Assembly (NCBI GenBank): GCA_049999725.1
Contig: JBNGIS010031131.1
Location: 1-20,651 of the forward strand
Length of the DNA: 20,651 nucleotides
Direction: 5' to 3'
Source: Haplomitrium mnioides
Taxonomy: Eukaryota; Marchantiophyta; Haplomitriopsida; Calobryales
Part shown: positions 9,911 through 17,211 of the stretch, one piece after another
Layout: each line of letters begins with the position of its first letter
Position numbering within the stretch: the first letter of the stretch is position 1
Position numbers and translations under genes: made by a program
The notes under the pieces: model-generated
Databases searched by the model: none
Told to the model about the DNA's origin: nothing
The model's input: the letters and a program-made list of their open reading frames with translations, nothing else

Positions 9911-10598
9911 ATACCAATGGTACTCCCACTACTGGAATGATTCCTAGCATTGTCTCCAATTTCAGATTCTCTCCCAGATGTGAGATGCCTGGCACGTCAC
10001 TTATGTACTTCACCATTATCTCCTTTCCTTTGGAGATCCCAACCTGCTCCTTTGCCAATTGCAGGTGACCTGCTTGTTAGATCCTCTGATAGTCATCAAG
10101 CACTACTTCCTAAGCCCTGATGATCTGCTTTGTTTCACAATAGAACAACATGTACCCCTTTTAGTTCTTCCCAATATCTCAGAAACACACTTGACGGCTT
10201 TTGAATGCAGCTTCCCTCACAGTTCTTGATGTACTAATGCATATAGCCAAAAATTCTGAGATGTGAAACATCATGCTACTTACCTGGCCGCGCTTCCCTT
10301 GGTGCCATATTTCTCATAGCCTTGGTGCACCGATTCTGCTGTGTTCACAGCCTTAGCCCATCAAATCCTTTGGATGTACCTTGAACGGAAAAATGCTTCC
10401 TTGCATTCTCTATGATCGTCGTATACATCCTTCCTGCCACACAATTCTGTGATGGAGAATCCCCTACTGTGAGTTGTGCTTGATCCTATGGTTTCTTAGA
10501 TTGATCCATACTCTCTTAGAAAGCTTTCAACCCCTTGGACATATACTCCCTTCCCCATCTATATGGAGTATCTTCACCATAACTTTCTTGGCCTTTTC
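9911..10598 (-). pseudogene. Element C integrase C-terminal half and linker
   Basis: Just left of the solo LTR the minus strand reads GEGEYMSKGLKAF near 10520-10545, the block holding the catalytic Glu. It continues with QLTVGDSPSQN, then IENARKHF near 10390-10410, and LRIFGYMHYVHQEL near 10220-10260 (the HLKVFG block of other copies). An open stretch at 9855-10058 is the variable linker before RT. Frameshifts separate these blocks. Frames on the plus strand (9775-10068) are shadows. Confidence 0.8.
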
Positions 10599-10603
10599 TT
10601 AGC
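10599..10603 (+). repeat. Target-site duplication, left of the solo LTR
   Basis: TTAGC, repeated exactly at 11026-11030. Five-base duplications are usual for LTR elements. Confidence 0.88.
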
Positions 10604-11025
10604 TGTAATAGTACAAGCATAAGGTTGTGCTATTTATAAGAAAATAGAGAGGAGTGAAGGAAGTGGTAGTGAGTCACTTTTAGGGTAATATTAGATTACT
10701 TGCCTTTGAAGTCACTTTTGGTGAAGAGTCACTTTTAGGTTACTTGTATTTGAAGTCACTTTTGGTAGAGAGTCATCTTTAGGGCTGAAATGAGAAGTGA
10801 CTTGTAAGTGAAGTAAGAGGGATGACACCCTCTTCTCTTGTATAAATAGAAGGGCTTCTTAGCCCCACTCCTCATTTTGGAGTTCCTCTCGAATCACTTG
10901 GGTTCTTTGGTTGCTTGCACTCTTGGTTTTAGCTTGGACCTTGAGTTGCTTTTGGTTGAAGAACTCTATTAGAGTTCACCATGAGTTCTTACTCATGTGG
11001 ATTTGGTCTTTGATATTCTTTTACA
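10604..11025 (+). mobile_element. Solo LTR (422 bp) in element C integrase
   Basis: Starts TGTAATAG and ends TTTTACA, with TGTAA/TTACA inverted ends. It is flanked by exact TTAGC copies. A TATA box TATAAATA at 10841 points to the plus strand. Before it, the word GTCACTTTT recurs about four times in blocks of about 45 bases (10672-10790), like enhancer repeats in U3. No interior or second LTR is present, so unequal recombination between the two LTRs probably removed them. Integrase coding flanks it on both sides, which confirms an insertion. Family unknown; it resembles none of the other LTRs here. Confidence 0.88.
10841..10848 (+). promoter_or_regulatory. TATA box of the solo LTR
   Basis: TATAAATA, 237 bases into the LTR, downstream of the GTCACTTTT repeats. 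Confidence 0.65.
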
Positions 11026-11030
11026 TTAGC
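11026..11030 (+). repeat. Target-site duplication, right of the solo LTR
   Basis: TTAGC, the exact partner of 10599-10603. Confidence 0.88.
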
Positions 11031-11187
11031 CCTTAAAACTATGAAACATAGAAAGAGCAATCACTTCTGGACTTCACATGTACAAATGATTTTATATTGA
11101 AAATCAATGAAGAAACAACAGCTTCCTTCCCTTGATACATTAACTACTAGTCCAAACTCCTATTGTCTGGACAGTCCAGTCTAGACA

Positions 11188-11309
11188 CCATGCCTTTCTA
11201 CCTCAAGGTGTTCAAACCTTGAGCTCCAAATGTCCAAGCCTTACATGCCACAAGTGGCACACTCTATGGATCATTGATAGTGTTGTTCAAGACCCATGCC
11301 TTTCTACCT
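11188..11309. repeat. 16-bp direct repeat pair in element C
   Basis: CCATGCCTTTCTACCT occurs at 11188-11203 and again at 11294-11309, both in C where the protease is missing. It may mark a deletion or a small duplication. Confidence 0.7.
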
Positions 11310-11564
11310 TAGACATATTCTATGACATCATCTGACTCCTTGATAGCAATATTGACTTGTTCCTTTGCTTGCTTGTCCTTGCCACTCTTTTCAAGTTTCT
11401 TCCCTTGATCCTTGTCTTTCTTGGGATAGTTTCTTGCATAGTGGCCAGGCTTGTCACAATAAAAAAAATTTCCACTTAGTGAGTTACCCCCTTTCTAGGA
11501 CTTCCCACCTTGGAACTTCTTGGTTTCCTTGCCTCTTGTGAACAAGGCAAAACTCTGTTTAAGT

Positions 11565-11584
11565 CCACCCAGACACTCTTTCCT
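11565..11584 (+). repeat. Target-site duplication, left (3' side) of the LINE-derived element
   Basis: Matches 13741-13760 at 17 of 20 positions (core CTCTTTCCT identical). It abuts the T-rich end of the element. Both copies encode the same gag residues, RKE(C/H)LGG, as expected for a duplicated target. Confidence 0.82.
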
Positions 11585-11585
11585 C

Positions 11586-11883
11586 TTTTTTTAATTTATT
11601 TTTAATTTTTAACAGGAAGTAAAAGCTTTATTTCCACACGTCAAATACAACCACCGAAGCGGCAAGACATCAAGGTCTGGACTAAAGCAAACCACTCCCT
11701 CAAGGGTAGCCAAGTTGGGGCACAAAGGTGTCCAACGACAGCCACATACCAGTAAAATCTATCACAATTCCTCCTAAGGTAGCTCACTAGCCCTAGGCCA
11801 TCAATCCAAAATATTATGAACATCTATAATTAAAGGACACTTCATAGACACTCTAGTCCTTCTAATAATAGCCTACTACATCA
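11586..11883 (-). other. LINE-derived element 3' region with poly(A) signal and A-rich tail
   Basis: On the minus strand AATAAA (11627-11632) is followed 16-40 bases later by an A-rich tail interrupted by T (11610-11586). The 60-codon frame at 11641-11823 starts and ends without any family resemblance; I read it as untranslated. Confidence 0.7.
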
Positions 11884-13408
11884 TCAAGTCTTTGGTTCCA
11901 TGGAAAGCCTAGAGGGAATTACACTGTGATGTAGTGAATCATCCTCTAAGGATATTTCCAAGAAAATAGGACCTTCCTCCAGGATTCTCTTTGTCAGGAC
12001 ATCTTGTTCTAGAGACAAAGGTTTTGAGGACCTTGTTTGGCACTTAGTGGCCATGATAGTAGCTTTCTCTAACTTGCTACATGTAGCCTGATTTGCCACT
12101 ACCCCTTTCATTTTCTCCCACCGTGTATACCTTTTGTGTTTTTTGCCACTTGCTCTCCTCTTGGTCAGAAATTGCCTCCACTATTACTTGGGCTTCTATG
12201 GTGGCTTCGGTCACATCAGTTTGGACAATTTGGAGCTTTGGTGTCTCTTCAGACCCCAACTTGTCATTGTACCAACAATCGTCTCATTAACTACCATAAG
12301 AGCATCTGAGCTAGTCTTCGTTGCAGCCGCAGAATCATCTTGGAAATCCCCTGTCACCCTCTGCACTCTTGGATGATGGATGGTAGAGGATCTCCTCCCT
12401 GAACTGGTCTGTATTTTGTGTTGACCATCATAGTGATTCTCTGCCAATGGAATTGCTTGATCAACTGATCCTTGGATTCTTCCTCTTCTGCTGAGTGCCT
12501 TCCTTGGTCTTCGAAGTCCTTTAATGTAGATGGAGAAGCCTCCAGATTCAAAGAAGGTGCCATGTTGGCATGCGTGATGGCCTCACCTCTCATTTTGTTG
12601 GCAAATCCACGTGCCCTTCCTTTAGGACATTTTCCAACTAGGCGATCAGTGCTTGTGCAGAGGAAGCATCGAAGAGGAATTCCGTCATACTCAACCTCTT
12701 GGGAGTAGATCCCTTCGGGGCACAATAGCTCCAAAACTGAACTTACTCCTTTGGATGTGTCAAGCTGGACACAGAATCTAACATGCATCTCATCAAGTAC
12801 GAAAGGAACATAAATGATTTTGCCAAAGAGGCTAGCAATCATTGGAAGCTGATTGCGTAGCTTTTCAAGGAAGAACGACAAGGTAATCCAAGTAGGGACC
12901 TGAGCTTGTTCAACTAGTGGGTCAAACTTTGGTTGCCATGGTTGGAATATACATTTCACACACTTCAAAGAAAAGGGTACTCTAGTAAGGAGCTCGGTTC
13001 TGACATTTTCTTCTTCTGCCAAAACGAGAAAAAAAACCTTTGCCAATCATCCTAATCACTGTAGCCTTCCACCCTTTCTGAGAAAAAAATTTCCCAAACC
13101 ATTCAAAAATCTCCTTGAGGCCTGGGAAGAAGCTCTTAAACCGTCCAATGAGTAATCTCTTCCTAAGCTGATCAGAAGTGAGAGCATAAATCCTTATCAA
13201 CTCTGAACACTTTTGGAGGCAAGGAAATGGTCTTCTTCCTTCTTTCCTCTGCTTCATGACTCTTGAGTTTACAAGGGAAGGGGCGACTAAGGGATGAGTT
13301 TCCTAACAACTCTTTTTTTTCCAAATGAGAGCCAGGTGACCAAGAAGCAGCCTTCGACATGTTGACAAAGAGAGTTTTCCAACAATCCAAATCCTTCAAA
13401 CTAGCCAA
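11884..13408 (-). pseudogene. LINE ORF1-like protein, DUF4283 plus zf-CCHC_4 (frameshifted)
   Basis: The ORF1 protein of L1-type LINEs binds element RNA. Here the start lies near 13408 (MASLKDLDCW). ISLPPKVFRVDKDLC leads into the DUF4283 core: LLIGRFKSFFPGLKEI near 13120-13160, RMIGKGFF near 13035-13055, FQPWQPKFDP near 12920-12950, QVPTWITL near 12885-12905 and the VQLDTSKG block near 12745-12770. The knuckle CFLCTSTDRLVGKC (near 12640-12680) keeps all three Cys but has Arg for His. The longest intact piece is 12354-13046. At least four frame changes join the pieces, and the hydrophilic C-terminus continues at 12211-12447, 12077-12259 and 11884-12111. The C-terminal pieces lack any domain I know. 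Confidence 0.82.
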
Positions 13409-13740
13409 CTCGTCACGCTGCCGCTTTATGAGACCCGTATTTCCTTCAAAGCTGCCTGATGTTGCTTTCGATCAACAACACCCCTGTACTCTCCTACGAC
13501 TCCAACGTTAAGGACGCGATTCTCATGCGACTCCAACGTTAAGAACCTAGTACATGACACCATCACGAAAGACTCCCTTGATGCGATTCTCCTCTGTGAC
13601 GCCAACATTTAGGCACCTTGTTCACGACACCATCACTAAGAATCACCTTGTTCACAAAACCAACATGAAGAAGCGATTCTCCATTCGCGGGCAGAACCAC
13701 GAACGATAGGAATATCGCGAGCTGGAAAAAATGCTCACGA
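13409..13740 (-). other. LINE-derived element 5' region with degenerate repeats
   Basis: The word CGACTCCAACGTTAAG occurs at 13497-13512 and 13528-13543 and in decayed form at 13597-13612. GACACCATCAC occurs at 13555-13565 and 13626-13636. Because the target duplication starts at 13741, this repeat-bearing stretch belongs to the inserted element and not to C's gag. Apparent continuation of the gag frame through it is accidental. Confidence 0.68.
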
Positions 13741-13760
13741 CCTCCCAGATGCTCTTTCCT
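13741..13760 (+). repeat. Target-site duplication, right (5' side) of the LINE-derived element
   Basis: Partner of 11565-11584, 17 of 20 bases identical. The three differences suggest a fairly old insertion. Confidence 0.82.
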
Positions 13761-14360
13761 CCTGGTTTCTTCAGCCACGAGCTTGGTACCTGGTTCATCC
13801 AAAGTCAGCCCGCTTTGATTGCTCTCTAGTGAGTGCAACAAAATATCATGTGACTCAAGTAAACTTGCCGGCAAGATTTGTACAAACATCTTCTCCTTGA
13901 GACATGGGTTGATTGACAACAACTGCTCCACCAGATTCTTGACCTTTGCAGTGTGATCACCCATGCTGTCATCTTCTACAAATCTTAAATTCAGGAGCTT
14001 CCTCCACAAGTATGTGGCAGCAAAAGCCCCTCCTTGCTTATAAGCCTTCGTAAGGCTGTTCCAAACCTCACATGAAGTAGTGAGGTTCCTCACTTGGGTA
14101 AATTGCTTTTTACCCAAGCTCAGGCAGATTAGGATTTGAGCATGCCTATCTGCCTGGATCCACATTGCAATTTCCTCCTCAGTGGCATTCCTCCTACTAG
14201 GTTTAGGAAGTTCACCATTGACATACCTCCATAATCCTTTCAGCTCAAGGATTAGTTGCATCTTGGCTTTCCAATCTAGAAAATTTGCACCTTCAAAATT
14301 TTCAATTGAATACATGTTGGAGGTACCCATACTTGCATCCCCCATCGAGAGTGGGCCCAT
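13741..14360 (-). pseudogene. Element C gag, N-terminal 207 codons (cut by the LINE)
   Basis: Capsid part of gag. It starts at ATG 14360, which lies inside the primer-binding site (MGPLSMGDAS). FEGANFLDWKAKMQLIL at about residues 24-40 and the following helices are the N-terminal block and UBN2 domain of plant copia gag, reaching about residue 200 (LVAEETRRKEHLGG). The frame is fully open for over 200 codons, unlike the rest of C. After LGG it runs into the LINE's 5' region and stops by accident at 13563. The real gag continues at 11584. Confidence 0.9.
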
Positions 14361-14364
14361 AGCC
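14351..14364 (-). promoter_or_regulatory. Element C primer-binding site, half-tRNA initiator Met type, overlapping the gag start
   Basis: GGCTATGGGCCCAC right after the LTR's CA; one base differs from B's site. It complements the anticodon arm of initiator tRNA-Met. The ATG within it is the first codon of the open gag frame, so there is no separate leader. Confidence 0.82.
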
Positions 14365-14499
14365 TGTTGGAAATATCAAAAACGATTTGATATATTGCAG
14401 CAGCAAAAATCCACTTTAGATGAGAATTGTGAGAAAAGGGAAGAAGGGAAAAACGTGAGCTCACTGAAGGGGTTTGCTTGACAGCAGATTCACGAACTC

Positions 14500-14576
14500 C
14501 TTCCAGATACGAAACACAGGTCGACTTCCAGACACGAAAACACTAGTCGACTTGCAGACACAAAAACACAGGTCGA
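14500..14576. repeat. Three tandem 25-26 nt units in C's LTR
   Basis: Each unit reads CTTNCAGA-ACGAAACAC-GTCGA with small changes and ends in a GTCGA word. Units start at 14500, 14525 and 14551. Confidence 0.85.
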
Positions 14577-14911
14577 CTTCAGATCGAAAATGCGACCTCC
14601 TTTTAGACTCGAACACAACCTCCTTCCAAGCATGAAAACACAACTCCACGAGTTGCCTCCTGTGCACGAAATCATAGCGACATGCTTTTTGGCAAAATCG
14701 CAACTCTTTGTGATTTACGAAGCTCACCCTAGGCACTTCGTGGGAAGTTTGCTTGCAAGAAAAAAAGGGTCGCCACTGCTTCACGATGCCACCTTTGGTG
14801 AGAAAAACGACTCACCTCCTCTGCACGCGATTCTCCTTTCAAATGCACAGAAACAGGTTACAAGTGAAATCTGGTTGCAATGAGGATGTGTTGGAGCTCC
14901 TCTTCTTCAGT

Positions 14912-14919
14912 ATTATATA
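14912..14919 (-). promoter_or_regulatory. TATA box of element C LTR
   Basis: TATATAAT on the minus strand, downstream (in element sense) of the U3 inverted and direct repeats. Confidence 0.6.
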
Positions 14920-15287
14920 CACAATACAATGCCAGCATTTTGCTAGATTTCTATGGGCGCTCTATTCAAAATCTATGGGCGCTTGAATCAGTGTAGGTGA
15001 AGGAGACTTTTCCACAAGTATGGACAAGAGCTGCACAATCAATATTCACCTACACTACCTGTGAGCACATGCACGATGCATGTGCTTGATCTATCTTATG
15101 AAACGGACAAAAATCATAAATGTCACTAAGGAGCCTTCTGGTGCTGACACATATCACCACCAGGTGCCTCCACATAGCACTATCCCCAAATTCCTCTCTA
15201 AACTAGTTAGGAGCTAAACTAGTGAAGAAAGTAAAATTTTGTACAAATGAACATGCTCACCAAAATGTGAGCTGCCAATTTTCAACA

Positions 15288-15887
15288 CATTTGGGAAGTG
15301 TACTCCCCTCCACCATCACTCCTCAAAATCTTGATCCTTCTATTAACCTCATTTTCCATCTTATCCAGGCAATCCTTGAAGTATTGAAAATTCTGATTGA
15401 AAAGTACATATGAAGTAGACAAAAGACATTCTAGATTTATCTTCTGTGAATGTTACAAAATATCTGTTACCATATATTGAAGGTTGTCTTCATTGGTCCA
15501 CAAACATTACTGTGGACTAATTCCAACATATTGGATGCCTTTGATCCAATAGCTCCCTTCTTGATTGTAAGCTTGTGTGCTTTTCCCTTTACACACCCTT
15601 CATAGAAGTCCAGTGAGGTGGATTGATCCAAAGACGTATTGCTCACCATACTGATGAGCACTCTGATTCCATGTTCTTCCAAATATCTAAGCCTATGGTG
15701 CCAAAGAGTCATGTTGTCTCCTTGGACAACAATATGCAGGCTTCCCTCTTCTATTGGGATGCAATTGAATCTCAACAGCTTATGTTCCTTAATGCCAATG
15801 CAAACTACCTTACCATGCTTCTTTAGGACTTTTACGCCCATGTTGGTAGAAAATGACCATCAAGCCATTCTTGATCAAGGCACTTAC
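15288..15887 (-). pseudogene. Element D GAG-pre-integrase and integrase N-terminal half
   Basis: Follows the protease after a frame break. GAG-pre-integrase: LWHHRLRYLEEHGI near 15680-15720, then DFYEGCVKGKAHK near 15570-15610, where the first Cys of the CX2C pair is Tyr. The integrase core begins with LELVHSNVCGPMKT near 15490-15530, where Asp is Asn. After two frame changes the minus strand reads MENEVNRRIKILRSDGGGEY up to TSQM, ending at C's LTR. So the block with the catalytic Glu is the last thing before the insertion. Nonfunctional. Confidence 0.87.
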
Positions 15888-16377
15888 TCACACAAGATTT
15901 TGTGTGATCTCAGGTACATAGAGGACTTCCCTCAAAATGTGGGTGGTACCCTTGCTTCCCAATCCTTTGACCCTGAGATACACATCTCCCACTGCAATTG
16001 CATTTGCTCTAGAGCTGTCACCCAACCTGATGACTATAGGATCTGTTCTGATGAAGTCTATGAACCACTCCTTCCTTGATGACATGTGATTGGATGCACC
16101 TGAATCCAAGTACCATGCATCCTTAGTTGTGTCTCCAAGTGAGGCCATGTAATCCACTTCTTCTTCAGATGACAGATCTTGTTTGGCAATTGCTGCACTA
16201 GAGGTTGACTTTGATTTCTCTTCCTTTGGAACATCTCCTTTCTTCTTGTTAGTTTGTTTCTTCTTGCAAGTTGGACAAATGTCCAACTTCTTGCAGTTCG
16301 AGTTTCTGCAGGCTTTTTCTTTTTCTTATCTCCCTTAGCGGTAAGAGCATAATCATCTTTCTTCTCTTTGTTATATT
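15888..16377 (-). pseudogene. Element D gag C-terminus and aspartic protease
   Basis: The clearest frame is 15888-16286. It opens in the knuckle region (NCKKLDICPTCKKK, with Gly-His lost through a probable frameshift), passes a Lys/Ser/Glu-rich linker, then shows the protease active site AWYLDSGASNHMSSRKEWF near 16065-16115 with the catalytic Asp present, and ends at LREVLYVPEITQNLV, the usual end of this domain. In copia elements this protease cleaves Gag-Pol in the virus-like particle. Upstream, to 16377, reads Lys-rich gag sequence in a different frame. Confidence 0.88.
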
Positions 16378-16580
16378 TGTTGAGAATTCGAGCTCTATTA
16401 AGTTATCTAGTGATTTTAGACCAGGATAGTCTAAATTCAGATATGACAAAATAGTATTTTGTCCTATCCCCTTTTGTCTTATTATAAGTTGTCTTCTAGT
16501 GTTGACTTCTATTTTGTCTTGTAGTGCTAACCCTAATTCGACTGAGTCTAGGTATTTGTGTATATAAGGGAGAGAGGGGG
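16378..16580 (+). repeat. Element A' LTR, U3 part only
   Basis: Aligns with A's LTR from its TG to about 20 bases past the TATA box (16561-16567), with a 10-base difference in the middle. Beyond about 16580 the sequences are unrelated. The last shared word is GGGAGAGAGGGG. Confidence 0.85.
16561..16567 (+). promoter_or_regulatory. TATA box of element A' LTR
   Basis: TATATAA, conserved with 3094-3100 in A. Confidence 0.72.
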
Positions 16581-16844
16581 AAAGAAAGCTTGGCATGATG
16601 TTTGTAAAGACTATACAGAGGCTCAAATGAAGAGAAAAGAGAACAAATTCTTGAAGCCTTTGACATAATATGGGGCACAAGACATTTGCTTTGTATCCAT
16701 GATGAGGACTTAGTTTACTGGAATTTTGATGTTAGTAGTAATCTGGATTGAGGGCACTGGGTTACTATTGTTTACTATGCTAGATTTTGAAAAGGATTGA
16801 GTGGTTGTTCGTTCTTGCCGCTCGGCCTGATTGCTTCATGATTT
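16581..16844 (+). other. Foreign block replacing R, U5 and primer site in A'
   Basis: About 264 bases with no match to A's LTR or to any other part of the window that I can see. No initiator-tRNA primer site is present on either strand. Similarity to A's leader resumes around GGTTCAT near 16845 (perhaps as early as GCTCGG at 16820). No coding frame of note. Confidence 0.75.
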
Positions 16845-17211
16845 GGTTCATGATTTTGAGAGAGAGTCGCTTGTTTTTCTGGTGAATCGACCTTCAAACA
16901 TCTAAAGCAGTTTTGATTTTGATTAAGTGAGCAAGGGTCTCAAAGAAAGACAGGATTGGTTCATGATTTTGGGTGCTTCTTCATGCAGCAAAGGTTCTGC
17001 AAGTTGTGGTTTTCATCTGTATCAATTAGATCTGGTCCTATTTCGAAGCTAGTCACAAGAAGTGACACAAACTTCTTGCAGTATTAATATGATTTGAGTG
17101 CTCTACTTCAAATTTGGTCACAAAAAGTGACAAAAATCCCCTAAGAGTGCCAGATTGTTGTGCTCAGAGCACATTGCTTGCTTGGACACACTTGATTTGC
17201 AGGATTGAGAG
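16845..17211 (+). other. Element A' leader with twin hairpins
   Basis: Aligns with A's leader up to the gag ATG. Two perfect stem-loops GTCAC-5 nt-GTGAC stand at 17052-17066 and 17117-17131, the same 65-base spacing as in A. They sit in two roughly 65-nt degenerate direct repeats (17036-17152). Confidence 0.75.

Larger units (their letters stand above)
11031..11584 (-). pseudogene. Element C zinc knuckle, GAG-pre-integrase and integrase start
   Basis: Resumes gag on the left of the LINE: FALFTRGKETKKFQGGKS, then a knuckle FYCDKPGHYARNY near 11430-11470 in which the first Cys is Phe and the last is Tyr. IAIKESDDVIEY follows near 11340. Next is LWHVRLGHLELKV near 11220-11255, the HHCC start of GAG-pre-integrase, and integrase words FIDF and SFVHVKS near 11050-11110 leading into the solo LTR. 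The aspartic protease expected between knuckle and GAG-pre-integrase is absent, which means an internal deletion. A 16-bp direct repeat (11188-11203 and 11294-11309) lies there. Confidence 0.78.
11585..13740 (-). mobile_element. LINE-derived, ORF1-only retroelement (about 2.2 kb)
   Basis: Inserted in C's gag on the minus strand. It has a repeat-bearing 5' region (13409-13740), an ORF1 of the DUF4283 plus zinc-knuckle type found in plant L1-clade LINEs (about 11884-13408), a short 3' region with AATAAA at 11627-11632, and an A-rich tail at 11586-11610. Long near-perfect target copies flank it, the hallmark of target-primed reverse transcription. ORF2 (endonuclease and RT) is missing entirely: only about 250 bases separate ORF1 from the tail. 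It is either a deleted LINE copy or a non-autonomous ORF1-only family. Confidence 0.82.
8769..15287 (-). mobile_element. Element C: Ty1/copia retrotransposon split by three later insertions
   Basis: Runs right to left: 5' LTR 14365-15287, primer site 14351-14364, gag 14360-13741, a LINE insertion, zinc knuckle and GAG-pre-integrase 11584-11104, integrase interrupted by a solo LTR, linker, and RT to 8769 where B begins. The rest of RNase H and the 3' LTR must lie left of the window. C itself cuts D's integrase at 15287/15288. Predicted target duplication is AAATG on the minus strand (15289-15293 or one base off). C is a different family from A, with its own LTR sequence and a half-tRNA primer site. 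Confidence 0.88.
14365..15287 (-). repeat. Element C 5' LTR (923 bp)
   Basis: Begins TGTTGAAAATTGG at 15287 and ends TTTCCAACA at 14365 on the minus strand. TATA box TATATAAT at 14912-14919, 368 bases in. U3 holds two perfect 10-bp inverted repeats (14991-15000 with 15046-15055; 15064-15073 with 15077-15086) and direct repeats of TCTATGGGCGCT (14950-14961, 14972-14983) and CTAAACTAGT (15199-15208, 15214-15223). The U5 side has three tandem 25-26 nt units (14500-14576). Size and layout match B's LTR, but the sequence differs. Small frames on both strands here are not genes. Confidence 0.85.
15288..16377 (-). mobile_element. Element D: Ty1/copia fragment, outermost host of the nest
   Basis: Only the span from the gag knuckle region to mid-integrase is visible. 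Its right side is cut by A' at 16378 and its left by C's LTR at 15287. It shares protein-level similarity with B, so the two are probably related families. LTRs, RT and RNase H are outside the window or lost. Confidence 0.85.

Noticed and set aside
10604-11025. A host gene promoter at the TATAAATA box
   Set aside because: TG/CA ends and exact TTAGC copies within integrase coding show an LTR; no gene follows.
12093-12376. Plus-strand frames of 65-80 codons
   Set aside because: Shadows of the LINE ORF1 C-terminus on the other strand.
13426-13740. Continuation of C's gag frame through 13563-13740
   Set aside because: The 20-bp target duplication begins at 13741 and real gag resumes at 11584, so this stretch belongs to the LINE-derived insert.
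15639-16079. 146-codon plus-strand frame
   Set aside because: Antisense to D's protease and GAG-pre-integrase, which have clear motifs.
16249-16680. 143-codon minus-strand frame
   Set aside because: It spans D's gag end and the A' LTR across the insertion joint at 16377/16378; only the D part is real, in another frame.
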